Source: Fen-1298 sp050015675
GTDB taxonomy: Bacteria > Bacteroidota > Ignavibacteria > UBA10030
Direction of reading: 5' to 3'
DNA length: 64,000 nucleotides
NCBI GenBank assembly: GCA_050015675.1
Contig: JBEKAY010000002.1
Location: 164,572 to 228,571, forward strand
Numbering within the stretch: position 1 is the stretch's first letter; the number at the start of each line of letters is the position of its first letter. Positions 8,451 to 17,779 of this stretch are shown here, piece by piece. The notes under the pieces were generated by a model. It searched no databases. It was given only the letters and a program-made list of their open reading frames with translations, and had not been told where the DNA came from. The position numbers and the translations under genes were made by a program.

Positions 8451-10661
8451 TCATTTTGTCGTCATCACAAAAATACCGTTCCATTCAGGCGGCGGCGGAG
8501 TAATTTGATACAAGTTTGCACGCTCTGTATAAATCTGTGCAATATAACAGGTCTCGTCTAATGAATATGCCTGCTGCATATACGCAATCGCTTCTTCCCA
8601 TTTCCTAAGGCGGTAGAATTTCAATCCTTCGTGATACATCTCCAGTGATTGTCGCTGGTTTTCGGTCATCTCCATACCGGGGGTACCTAACAATTCATAT
8701 ACTTTAACAGGTTCAGTTTTACCTTTCACCTGAATCAAATCAAGTTCCCGCACGATGACTTTGCTCTTCACATGCATATATGTAAAATCGCTGATCATAA
8801 TATTTGATTTGTATTGTTTGTTAGCGCTTTCAATCCGCGAAGCAAGATTCACGCTATCGCCAATAACGGTGTAGTCAAACCTATCCTTGCCGCCCATATT
8901 ACCGACAATCATAATGCCGGTGTTAATACCTATTCGTACGGAGAGCGGAGGTTTGCCTTCTTTTGTCCATTTTGGCCTGAGCACTTCTAAACGTTTCTGC
9001 ATCTCCAACGCTGCAAGACACGTCCGGAGCGCATGATCTTTTTGCGGAAGCGGCGCGCCCCAGAATGCCATAATTGCATCGCCTTCGTATTTATCTAATG
9101 TTCCTTCGTACTTGAGCACAATATGCGTCATCTCATCTAAAAATTCATTGAGCAGCGCCACTAATCCCTCTGGTTTTGTGTGGTATTGTTCCGAGATACT
9201 TGTGAAGTTTGCTATATCGGAAAAGAACACCGTCAGTTCGCGGCGATCGCCACCGAGCCTTGCCTTCTCTGGGTTCGAAACCAATTCATTCACGACAGCT
9301 GGATTAATATAATGGCCGAACATATTTTTGATGACTGCTTTTTGCTGCCGTTCGGTTAAATATTGGTAGAATGCTGTACCGAAATATGCGAATACAATGG
9401 CGAGACTTGGATTAACTACATTCATCAATACATTACTATTACTAAACACGATTATGGAGACTTCGAACACTGCACCAACGAGAACGATGGTTAAGAGAAA
9501 TGCGCCGATTTCCAACAGCCACATATGCCGTATACGAACCTGCTTTAATGCCAACAAACCATAGAAACTGATGAGCGAGAGAAGAATTATTACAATGATT
9601 TCGATCACTGGATCAGCCGTTGTGATGAAGTTTTTGTCGATAACATTCTGAATGGCTGTGGCATGGATTTCTACGCCATTCATCGCGTAATTCTTTTTTC
9701 CTCCTTCTTCTTTGTAAAGAGGCACATTGTGATAATCGCGTTCTTCTGCCATAACCGAACCAACGATGACGATTTTATTCTTAAAAAGATTCATCGTGGT
9801 CGTATCGAAGGCATTGATCTGTTCACCTAATTCCAATTCGTCTTTGGTTTGGAAAGTCGAATCATCAATGATTTGCGAGAATGGAACATAGCGGAATGTC
9901 CTGTCGGGGCCATAGTAGTTCAACATAAAAGTACTGCCGTTTCGTGGAATCTTTCGATCTTTGAGGATAAAGAATTTCTCATCTCTCCAGTCAACGGTGG
10001 TGCCTGGTTTGAGTCTGAAGTACTTGTTAAGGGCAGCAAATCCGAGTGTTGGCGTCTCCCATCCTTTAATATCCAATAGTGGAAAGTAAGAACGGCAGAC
10101 ATTATCTCGATCCTTAAGGATGTTGGTTACACCAATATTCTTATCGACGTCATAAAAAATATTATCGTATGTCGGTTCTGTTGCGCGTATCTCCACTTTT
10201 TCATTCAACAATCCCGTTCCTACGGTTGTCGCAAGCACAACATTGTCGTATTTCTTCAGCGTTGCGCGCAAGATACTGTCGCCTTGAACATCTTTGCCGG
10301 GTGATTGTAATGTTATATCAAACACAATGGCTTTTGCGCCAGCTTTATTTAAGTTCTCGATTACATGAGCATAATATGACCGAGGAAACGGAAATGGTTC
10401 GGGGAGCGCCTTGAGATCCTCCTCATCCGATATACTCACGATGACGACATCACCACTTTTTACGAGGTCGCGTGTTTGCTCGGTCCGTTCATATCTGCTT
10501 TGGTAACGCAAGTCAATCGTTAATAAATCAATATTCTTCAGAAAGTTTAATTCGAAGAGCCATCCTTGTCCGATGATAATGATGAAGACGCCTATGCCGA
10601 TACCAATTGACAGCTTCACAAGTATCGGCAATATTTTTCTTTTGAATTCATAGGAAGTCAT
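8451..10661 (-). CDS. CHASE2-domain adenylate cyclase (class III), membrane-bound
   Basis: A 736-residue receptor cyclase. An N-terminal membrane segment (about 13-32) is followed by a large extracytoplasmic CHASE2 domain (about 40-340), three further hydrophobic segments (about 350-430) and a cytoplasmic class III cyclase domain (about 475-665). Catalytic residues are intact: metal-binding Asp482 (FFSDIANF) and Asp528 (KYEGDAIMAF), base-selecting Lys524 and Thr598 (DYTVIGDSVN), and Asn605/Arg609 in NLASR. The Lys/Thr pair points to ATP and cAMP rather than GTP. A TPR-like tail follows. It senses an unknown envelope signal. An AAGGA SD precedes the start, and the barrel gene ends 93 bases upstream on the same strand with no strong terminator between them, so the two are probably co-transcribed. 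Confidence 0.9.
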   Translation of the reverse strand: MTSYEFKRKILPILVKLSIGIGIGVFIIIIGQGWLFELNFLKNIDLLTIDLRYQSRYERTEQTRDLVKSGDVVIVSISDEEDLKALPEPFPFPRSYYAHVIENLNKAGAKAIVFDITLQSPGKDVQGDSILRATLKKYDNVVLATTVGTGLLNEKVEIRATEPTYDNIFYDVDKNIGVTNILKDRDNVCRSYFPLLDIKGWETPTLGFAALNKYFRLKPGTTVDWRDEKFFILKDRKIPRNGSTFMLNYYGPDRTFRYVPFSQIIDDSTFQTKDELELGEQINAFDTTTMNLFKNKIVIVGSVMAEERDYHNVPLYKEEGGKKNYAMNGVEIHATAIQNVIDKNFITTADPVIEIIVIILLSLISFYGLLALKQVRIRHMWLLEIGAFLLTIVLVGAVFEVSIIVFSNSNVLMNVVNPSLAIVFAYFGTAFYQYLTERQQKAVIKNMFGHYINPAVVNELVSNPEKARLGGDRRELTVFFSDIANFTSISEQYHTKPEGLVALLNEFLDEMTHIVLKYEGTLDKYEGDAIMAFWGAPLPQKDHALRTCLAALEMQKRLEVLRPKWTKEGKPPLSVRIGINTGIMIVGNMGGKDRFDYTVIGDSVNLASRIESANKQYKSNIMISDFTYMHVKSKVIVRELDLIQVKGKTEPVKVYELLGTPGMEMTENQRQSLEMYHEGLKFYRLRKWEEAIAYMQQAYSLDETCYIAQIYTERANLYQITPPPPEWNGIFVMTTK

Positions 10662-10754
10662 AATTCTGATTCCTTTTGAGGTGAACGGGAGGAATACTCC
10701 TGCTTCTCTTTTACAGCGAAGAAAAGCGGAAATGGATGCACTACATTTAATTCG

Positions 10755-13295
10755 TTAGAAAGTAAACCGATATAAAATACTTGCAATAACGTCGTTTCCT
10801 TTACCCGGATTTTGAATTACATCGAGCTGGCCAACAAGAAACTGATTCTCCATCACTTGAAAATCGATACCGGCTTGTATCAAGAACCGTTTGAAATCGC
10901 CAAATGAAGGCGCTAATGTCCCTAACAGATTGAGGCGGTCCTTCATCAACCGATAGCGCGCATTAAATGAAAAAGTCTGATAATTGAAGGTTTGTTTATT
11001 TGTTGTATTAAGATATTGCTTTGTTATTGAATCCTGGGTCGCAAAATATGTGGCATTATGGCTGACAATGATTGATATAGTTGTTTGTAATGGTATTCTA
11101 TACGTCGTGGTAAGCGCGGCAGCAGCACTAACGTTATCCTGATTGCGCAGATTAAATGTATTGTCCACTTTGTTTGCTATGCTGACGGTTGCATTCAAGC
11201 TCTGGTGCGTAAGAAAGTTAAAGTCATAATTTGCCGCGAAGAAGAAACGATTAGTTTTTTCATTTGCATAGTTTAATGAATCTAATTTTGTTGATGGGAA
11301 GGCAGTATCTACTGTAGCTATTACAACAGTGTCCAGACGAAGTTCGATCGGATTCTTTCGTGTGTTGAAACCATAACCGACAGTCAATGTAGGCAAGTTC
11401 ACACCCGGATAAGCTGTCACTGATCCGTTGAACGTATTGAAAGTGGTCACCGGTTTGCTATTATCATTTTGTAGATTGTTCCATTTTGTTTCGTACGAAA
11501 AACTCGTCATCATCCGGTTATCGAACAGACGAATCCTATCCGAGAGATTAATGCCGGCGATATCGGTCTGAACAAATTCATTTCCAAACGATGTGTAATT
11601 CTTACCACGACGAAACGCCAGAGCCCTGATGTAATTATTGAAATAGTTTAGTGTCAACTCGGATTCAAATGCTAACGATGGAAATCCACTCGTCGGGTCG
11701 ATCGGCGACATATTAGGATTTACGATAATAAAGTTGCGGCCCAATTTTGCAATATCAATTAAATCCTGCGCATCTTTTAATGCTTTTGCCGAATCGGCGG
11801 CTGTCGATGTATTTGATAAACTCGCTAATTTGTATTGCTTAAAATCAGCATCCGAGTAATTACCGCCGGAAATATCGGTGTTATTAAGGCTGAATGCAAC
11901 CTGCGTTGTCCACTTGACTCGTTGATTGTCGAAGGCAAGGAGCAGATCTGTTCCCGCAACAAAATTCTCAGCTGGATATTTTCCATAGGTGATAGAATTT
12001 GTATCGTCTTGCGCGTGAATATAACTAAATCCCAACTGAAAGTTTTCTCCGCTGCCAAAACTCGGGCGAATCGCAATTAAATTCCGTCCAAACGTACCTC
12101 TATCATACGGCCGATAAGTTGGACGACCACTGCTATCGGTGCTGATGTACTTTTTATCACGAGTATCTTGCGCTACTAAAGAAGAGTCAGCATAGGTTGT
12201 ATCATGCATAACAGTTCCTTCGATCTTACGTTCGGTCTGGCCGTAAGAAACATCAAGATTGAAGAAGCCGAAGGTTAACGCACCTGTCACACCACGCACG
12301 CGCTTTCCACTAATGAACAATGATGGGGATGCCGGATACGCATCGCCAACCTGTACTTTCGCATAGTCTGCCGCCTGCAAGGTAGCCATGAAACGATTTT
12401 GTGGTTGACGATTGTCTGTGTTTTCGTTCGTCAAGTGCATATCGTATCCAAAAGCAAGAAATTTATATGTACCATTGAGACGAACATCTCCGCGTTGATA
12501 AGCAGTATTTGTCAGATCTACTTTTTCATTCCGTAACTCGACTTGAGCATTTCCCATATACTGCAACGAGCTCTTCTCTTCTTCAATAGCTGTGGCTGTA
12601 GATAAATTGAAGTCTGTTTGTTTTGTATAGTAGACTCGTCCCAAAGTGTCGATCAATTCAATCCTAATTGAATGTACTCCTAAGTTTAGCGGTTTATTAA
12701 AATTTTTCGGACTGTATAACACCACATCATCAGAAAGCAAAGCTTCTTTTGTTACATTGGCACCATCGAGGTAGACGCGCGTCCGCTGTTTATCAACCGC
12801 ATCGGAAACGAACATCAATGATACAGCAACTGCTAAATCTTCCGCCGCTAATGTCTCTCCGGGTTCCGGGCTAAGAAAGCGAACTTCTACATCTTTCGGA
12901 TCCACTCCTTTCACAGCAATCTTGATTGGATTGATTTCAGGATTTTCTGAAGGAAAGGTTGCTTGTGTATTATCTGCAAGCTGAAACTTGACATAGTATT
13001 CGATATAAGGCGGCAAGACAGCTTTACCGGGCAGCGTAGCAACTGCTGTGCGTCCGGAAAGCAGCATCTCGAGTTCTTTGTATTCCGTCTCGCCAAACTG
13101 ACGATAGTTGAGCAACACCCGTTGAACTTGGAAGTTCTGCGCCATCTCAACGCTGATAGAGAGCGGCGTTTGTTCGGTAGCTGGAGGTACTCTCGCTTCA
13201 ACAACATATTGACTTATTTGTCCAACGGTGATGGAACAAAGCAGAACTGTGAGAAGGAATGATATAAGAATAGCAGCTTGGTGGATGCGTTTCAT
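10755..13295 (-). CDS. Putative outer-membrane beta-barrel protein with N-terminal Ig-like domains
   Basis: An 846-residue secreted protein with a signal peptide (about 1-26) and a C-terminus ending in SILYRFTF, the aromatic-Phe ending recognised by the BAM machinery. Residues about 53-127 form a domain with YRQF, IEYY and a FPSxNPxxNP ending that matches three repeats in the neighbouring FecR protein. Residues about 130-230 look like a second Ig-like domain. From about 240 on, alternating polar/hydrophobic strands with many Tyr and Asn are typical of a large beta-barrel. The family is not recognised. It sits between a FecR protein and a CHASE2 cyclase, so a role in envelope sensing or assembly is inferred only from context. 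Confidence 0.65.
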   Translation of the reverse strand: MKRIHQAAILISFLLTVLLCSITVGQISQYVVEARVPPATEQTPLSISVEMAQNFQVQRVLLNYRQFGETEYKELEMLLSGRTAVATLPGKAVLPPYIEYYVKFQLADNTQATFPSENPEINPIKIAVKGVDPKDVEVRFLSPEPGETLAAEDLAVAVSLMFVSDAVDKQRTRVYLDGANVTKEALLSDDVVLYSPKNFNKPLNLGVHSIRIELIDTLGRVYYTKQTDFNLSTATAIEEEKSSLQYMGNAQVELRNEKVDLTNTAYQRGDVRLNGTYKFLAFGYDMHLTNENTDNRQPQNRFMATLQAADYAKVQVGDAYPASPSLFISGKRVRGVTGALTFGFFNLDVSYGQTERKIEGTVMHDTTYADSSLVAQDTRDKKYISTDSSGRPTYRPYDRGTFGRNLIAIRPSFGSGENFQLGFSYIHAQDDTNSITYGKYPAENFVAGTDLLLAFDNQRVKWTTQVAFSLNNTDISGGNYSDADFKQYKLASLSNTSTAADSAKALKDAQDLIDIAKLGRNFIIVNPNMSPIDPTSGFPSLAFESELTLNYFNNYIRALAFRRGKNYTSFGNEFVQTDIAGINLSDRIRLFDNRMMTSFSYETKWNNLQNDNSKPVTTFNTFNGSVTAYPGVNLPTLTVGYGFNTRKNPIELRLDTVVIATVDTAFPSTKLDSLNYANEKTNRFFFAANYDFNFLTHQSLNATVSIANKVDNTFNLRNQDNVSAAAALTTTYRIPLQTTISIIVSHNATYFATQDSITKQYLNTTNKQTFNYQTFSFNARYRLMKDRLNLLGTLAPSFGDFKRFLIQAGIDFQVMENQFLVGQLDVIQNPGKGNDVIASILYRFTF

Positions 13296-13353
13296 ATGAA
13301 TCCCCTCATTATGAACGTGCAGCGATTATTGGCGGTGACTATAGGAAAATAAA

Positions 13354-13386
13354 AAACGACGGGTACATTCTCTGCGCCCGTCGTTT
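13354..13386 (-). terminator. Strong rho-independent terminator between the FecR and barrel genes
   Basis: A perfect 10-base stem (AAACGACGGG / CCCGTCGTTT) with a 13-base loop. On the minus strand it is followed by TTTTTTATTTT, a classical U-tract. It ends the FecR transcript, so the barrel and cyclase genes should have their own promoter or depend on read-through. Confidence 0.88.
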
Positions 13387-13438
13387 AAGATATTAAAAGC
13401 AACTATATGATGCAAGACCCGACATAGTTCGGATCAGC

Positions 13439-15136
13439 TTATTCGCTCCATTTCAGGACGAGAACTTTTTTCTGCAATGATCCCGTTTGGCCAGGGATAC
13501 GAAGTTCGCGCTGGATCGGCTGTACCGTCGTTGCCTCCGGATTGGATGGACCATCTTGCGGTACTGTAATTGTCGATCCATCGTCAAATTGAAGTGATGT
13601 ATAGTATTCCAATTGTGGGAACCGAACTTTATCCGCTGATAATTGACCTGAAGCCACTTGACCAGATGGTGTGAGTATCAATTCCGTGAATGTCGGCTCA
13701 TTCTGCTTGCGATAGAAGAGACTGACGGCTGTGACGTTTGCTTGAAGCGAAGAGAAGTCAACACGGACTGATCCTATGTTCTTTGATTTCAACAGACCAA
13801 ATTGTGGAACAATCCTGGTCAAAGGGGGAATAGTTATTTTCAAAGGATTTGAAACACCGTCACTTGGAAGTGTTAACACCGTGTTCAATGAATCTGCCAA
13901 TTTCACTTCGAAATAATATTCAAGTTCTGGGGCGCGTAAATCGATGCCAGGGACGGTACCGTTTGCCACATTATTAGAAAGTGCAAGCGCTAACGATTTG
14001 AATGCCGCATCGCCACTGCGGCGGTACTTGAGAGTTACAGTATTCAATTTTGCGGTCACTGAAGAAAGATCAAGTGTCGATTGGATATTAGTAAATGATC
14101 GAACCGGCGATGGACTAAAGACCGGTGTTGCAGTAATGGTAACTGGTCCACCAGCGGCAGAAGAGACCGGCTTAGCAACTGCTACAGAACCTGGTGCGCC
14201 TGCACCGCCTGAAGGCAGAGTGAGCGTGTGGGTTCCTATGGTGATTGCAAAGTAATATTCCAATGCTGGACTTGCGACATTTGCAGCAGGAATTTCAACA
14301 GATGCAATTTTATTTTCCAACGCCATTACCGCTTGCGTAAACCCTGTAGTTCCTTTCGTACGGTAGAAGAAATTTACACTTGAAATAACGGTATCAGTCT
14401 GGCTTAAGTCCAGCTTGGCGGTTGTTGCATTGCCGACCGTTGGAGATGGATCAAATCCGATTGTTCCGGAGACTGTAACATTTTTAGCGGTTGTCGTTGT
14501 TTGGCCTTGCCCACCGCCTTCTACTGCTCCGGATGCAATATTATCGAGTTCCTTTTTATTTGCTTTGCGAAGATTGAGATTACCCGAACTATCGGCAGCG
14601 GCTGTTTGCCCTGTACCAACATGTGTTGAACGCCCGGATATAGAATTTGTGAACTCAGCCAATCCTAAAGAAATAGTAAAGAGATCCGTGTTACTGCCAG
14701 ATATATATCCGCCCTCAGTCCCACGAATCGATGCAACTGAGATTGGCGAGGAAAACCTAAATTGTTCAGTCTCTGCCTTCTTCACATTAAAAATCATATT
14801 TCCACGATCCATGTGAACACTTCGGCTGAGAATTTCTTTTCCTTTCACTTCGCCCTTGATGGTCACAATGGATTTCTCACGGAGAATCAGTTTCGATTGA
14901 TCCGCGAAAAGAATCATTGCTAAGGATCCTTTATCGGTTTGTACTTCATAGCCAGATTTTAATTTGCTTAATGGAACCGCTTTTTGCCATCCTGTTGCAG
15001 GCGATTTCATATTCACGTTCCGGATAACTTTCACAATGTAAGCTGAAATATCTTTTTTGTCCTGCTGTGTTTTTTGCCCCAGCGAAAGTACACCAAGGAG
15101 CACCACTGCACAGATGATGACGATCTTCTTACTCAT
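13439..15136 (-). CDS. FecR-domain protein with three C-terminal Ig-like repeats
   Basis: A 565-residue exported protein. After a signal peptide (1-21) comes a FecR domain (about 30-190) with GYEVQTDKGSLAMILFAD, the Arg-rich strand region and the ASIRGTEGG signature. A Gly/Thr-rich linker (about 200-230) leads to three repeats at about 242-320, 358-435 and 463-540. Each has a Y-R pair, a central L-E-Y-Y motif and a P-S/Q-x-G-x-x-N/A-P ending. FecR domains outside iron signalling are common in multidomain envelope proteins, often near CHASE2 proteins. No sigma-factor gene is adjacent, so classical FecI/FecR iron regulation is unlikely. An AAGGAGAG SD precedes the ATG. It lies 18 bases after the upstream secreted-protein gene. 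Confidence 0.8.
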   Translation of the reverse strand: MSKKIVIICAVVLLGVLSLGQKTQQDKKDISAYIVKVIRNVNMKSPATGWQKAVPLSKLKSGYEVQTDKGSLAMILFADQSKLILREKSIVTIKGEVKGKEILSRSVHMDRGNMIFNVKKAETEQFRFSSPISVASIRGTEGGYISGSNTDLFTISLGLAEFTNSISGRSTHVGTGQTAAADSSGNLNLRKANKKELDNIASGAVEGGGQGQTTTTAKNVTVSGTIGFDPSPTVGNATTAKLDLSQTDTVISSVNFFYRTKGTTGFTQAVMALENKIASVEIPAANVASPALEYYFAITIGTHTLTLPSGGAGAPGSVAVAKPVSSAAGGPVTITATPVFSPSPVRSFTNIQSTLDLSSVTAKLNTVTLKYRRSGDAAFKSLALALSNNVANGTVPGIDLRAPELEYYFEVKLADSLNTVLTLPSDGVSNPLKITIPPLTRIVPQFGLLKSKNIGSVRVDFSSLQANVTAVSLFYRKQNEPTFTELILTPSGQVASGQLSADKVRFPQLEYYTSLQFDDGSTITVPQDGPSNPEATTVQPIQRELRIPGQTGSLQKKVLVLKWSE

Positions 15137-15154
15137 GGCTCTCTCCTTTAGCGT

Positions 15155-16318
15155 TTATTGGTTTTCAACACTAAGCTGAATTTTCAAGTCGGAACGTCCT
15201 GCAAGATTATTAACAAGACTTTGTAAATCGGTTTCTGTTAATGTGCTGCCATCAAGTGTGATGTTCCCATACGGTGACCATGCGACCCAGTTGTTTGGAT
15301 CTGCTCGAAGTGTCGAATACGTTGCAGAGGCGGAACCGCTGAACGCATTCAAGAAGTTATCCAGCATCTGTCCTACTCTATCATCAGTGATACGGAAGAC
15401 TATAGGAAGACTGGGGCGCATCACATCTCCGCGATTTGTAGATACTATCGCCTGCACTTGAAGAACGTATGATTTGTTTTGCGCGAGCTGACGTTGAGCA
15501 TCCGAAGGATAAGTGAGTGATGTTTGGCCTGTCACACTGCGCACCAAACACGGATTTCCACCGGTTAATGCATCCTGAGGAGATCGCTGAGTAGGTAACG
15601 CTTCATAAATAGAAACCGTTACATTTGATGCACCTGTTGTCCAACTGAATGTTGGAGCAAGATTGTTAGAGAAGCTTCCATTCTTCGGATCGTTAATCTC
15701 GACAAACACTTCATCTGTAGTCGAGAATTGTACTGTGACGGTATTAGTGGCCTGACCTAAAACTTGAATATTGGTCGGCACTCCTCTGTCACTCGGTTTA
15801 ATAAACGGGTAAGAAAGTACTTTCATAATAACAGTGTACTTACCCGGCGGTGCTGTTGGATTCTTTGCTGCCATATCTTCTAACCGTTTGCGGAGTGATG
15901 CATTTTCCATGTAAGTACTCGCTCCGTCTCGGATATGAATAATACTACTGCCGCCTTGCGCAAAATTATTTGCAGCAAGCACTGAATTTTTAATCATATC
16001 AAAGTTATTCGTATACACATGCATCAGTTCTTGATCTGCCTCACCACGAAGTTGGATGTGTAATTCAACATAAACACATACCCATAATTCTTTTAGTGAA
16101 GTATCCACCGCGGTCATCGTAAGAGATATCCCTGAAATATTCGGGTTCAATTGTTGATTTTTAATATCAACAAAGTCAGTAAGATAGACGACATCGTACA
16201 TCTGGAATTCCAGAGATGCTTTCACGGTATTGTTTTGAGCAAAGACAGTTGAACAACCCAGTACAACGGTCAGAAGAACGATACCAATTAGTGCAATTCT
16301 CATCATGGTCCATTTCAT
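15155..16318 (-). CDS. Secreted protein or lipoprotein of unknown function
   Basis: A protein of about 387 residues when started at the ATG at 16318, which has an AAGGAG SD nine bases upstream; the frame is open 24 codons further but without a comparable site. The N-terminus is a signal sequence with two readings: a lipobox-like VLGC that would give a lipoprotein, or cleavage after VFA by signal peptidase I. The middle (about 190-300) contains FVEINDPKNGSF and PTFSWTTGA, the start of a fibronectin- or Ig-like fold often seen in cell-surface proteins. No family is recognised. It is followed closely by the FecR gene and preceded by rseP with a 90-base gap. Confidence 0.6.
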   Translation of the reverse strand: MKWTMMRIALIGIVLLTVVLGCSTVFAQNNTVKASLEFQMYDVVYLTDFVDIKNQQLNPNISGISLTMTAVDTSLKELWVCVYVELHIQLRGEADQELMHVYTNNFDMIKNSVLAANNFAQGGSSIIHIRDGASTYMENASLRKRLEDMAAKNPTAPPGKYTVIMKVLSYPFIKPSDRGVPTNIQVLGQATNTVTVQFSTTDEVFVEINDPKNGSFSNNLAPTFSWTTGASNVTVSIYEALPTQRSPQDALTGGNPCLVRSVTGQTSLTYPSDAQRQLAQNKSYVLQVQAIVSTNRGDVMRPSLPIVFRITDDRVGQMLDNFLNAFSGSASATYSTLRADPNNWVAWSPYGNITLDGSTLTETDLQSLVNNLAGRSDLKIQLSVENQ

Positions 16319-16408
16319 GGTGCGTAACTCCTTACGTAGTATTTTTTCTGCACTAATAATAGCCGACGGAACAATAAAATACATTGACAACTATCACACA
16401 GGAAGGGT

Positions 16409-17722
16409 TTAAAAGTTTATGACATCATTATAAAGAACGAACGCCATAAATACAAGCAGCAAGATAAATCCTGCCTGCTGAATAGCAATCTTTACTTTAC
16501 TTGGTACTTCCCGCCTAAACACGGCTTCATATACCAGAAAAACAATATGCCCACCATCAAGCGCGGGGAAGGGAAGAATGTTCAGCAAAGCAAGACTGAT
16601 ACTTAATAAGCCGATGAATCCGAAGAATTCCAAAATGCCATTGTCGGCAGACCGTTTCGCCAACTGAGCTATTTTTATGGGTCCACCCATCGATTTGCTC
16701 AGTGAGGCTTTTCCCGATGCCAATTGATATAGATTGGAAAGAAAAAGAATGCTTGTCGTCTTCAATTCTCCAACACCAATCGGAAGAGCTTCTAATAAGG
16801 AATATTGCTCGTGAATTATCGGCCCCTGATACGCACCTTCTAAAGCAATTCCGATGCGTCCTTCGGCGGTTGGCGTTACACGAGCACTCATCTTTTGAAC
16901 GCCATGTGCCCATGAAAGCAAAATTTCTTTTCCGGCGTTCGCGTGTATCACTTCCCGCAATGAACCATAGCTTACTGGTACTCCGTTAATAGCAAGAAGT
17001 GTATCTCCGGGTTGCAAACCAATTTGTTCGGCGGGTTTTCCGTGGTCTACGAGCGTAACAACTGACATAAGACCTGCTGGAAGAATGCCAAACCGTTCTT
17101 CTGTAAAATCCGGCAGTTCCGAACGACGGATCAAAATAGTATTGATTGCTCCGGAACGCTGAACCTCTAGAGTTAAATCATTTGTCACCGATTCAGTATA
17201 AAGCGTGCCTTCAATTTCATCCCACTGTTTCATAGGGTGATTATTAATGGAAACAATTTTATCGCCAATATGCAAACCGGATTTTGCAGCAGGACTATTT
17301 GATGTTATATAACCGATTTCTGTGATCGGTCGAATCGTCCTGCCTTGATGAAAAATTATTCCCCAAAAAATAAAAATGGCGAGAAGAAGATTCATAATGA
17401 CGCCGGCAGATATAACAATCATACGCTGCCATATAGGTTTGGCACGAAACTCCCACGGTTGCGGTTCGTGTTGCAGAAACTCGGTATCCATGCTCTCGTC
17501 GATCATCCCGGCAATCTTCACATAGCCGCCAATAGGAATCCACGAAATGCAATAATCTGTCTCACCGATTTTTTTCCCAAATGCACGCGGCGGGAAGCCT
17601 AAACTGAAAGTATCGACACGCATCTTAAAAAATTTAGCAGCAAGAAAGTGTCCCAGTTCATGCACTAAAACAAGAATACCAATCGTAATGATAAAATAGA
17701 ATATCGTACTTACTATCGCCAT
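16409..17722 (-). CDS. rseP: Site-2 intramembrane zinc metalloprotease RseP
   Basis: A 437-residue RseP/site-2 protease that cleaves membrane-spanning anti-sigma factors or signal-peptide remnants inside the membrane. The zinc motif HELGH occupies residues 21-25 in the first membrane helix, and the second metal site NILPFPALDGGH lies near residue 400. Two PDZ domains are visible between them (NSPAAKSGLHIGDKI and AEQIGLQPGDTLLAI). C-terminal hydrophobic segments complete the four-helix topology. It lies 57 bases downstream of dxr, the usual pairing in many bacteria. It could connect to the envelope-stress genes encoded just downstream, but no anti-sigma factor is visible here. Confidence 0.95.
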   Translation of the reverse strand: MAIVSTIFYFIITIGILVLVHELGHFLAAKFFKMRVDTFSLGFPPRAFGKKIGETDYCISWIPIGGYVKIAGMIDESMDTEFLQHEPQPWEFRAKPIWQRMIVISAGVIMNLLLAIFIFWGIIFHQGRTIRPITEIGYITSNSPAAKSGLHIGDKIVSINNHPMKQWDEIEGTLYTESVTNDLTLEVQRSGAINTILIRRSELPDFTEERFGILPAGLMSVVTLVDHGKPAEQIGLQPGDTLLAINGVPVSYGSLREVIHANAGKEILLSWAHGVQKMSARVTPTAEGRIGIALEGAYQGPIIHEQYSLLEALPIGVGELKTTSILFLSNLYQLASGKASLSKSMGGPIKIAQLAKRSADNGILEFFGFIGLLSISLALLNILPFPALDGGHIVFLVYEAVFRREVPSKVKIAIQQAGFILLLVFMAFVLYNDVINF

Positions 17723-17779
17723 AAGTTTAATTCACTCTTGTTCTATTATTGTTATTGTGTAGACTTTTAACACTGCAGG

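Noticed and set aside
13439..15136. FecR protein as part of iron-siderophore FecIR regulation
   Set aside because: No ECF sigma factor or TonB-dependent receptor is adjacent, and the protein has a cleavable signal sequence in place of the usual cytoplasmic anti-sigma N-terminus.
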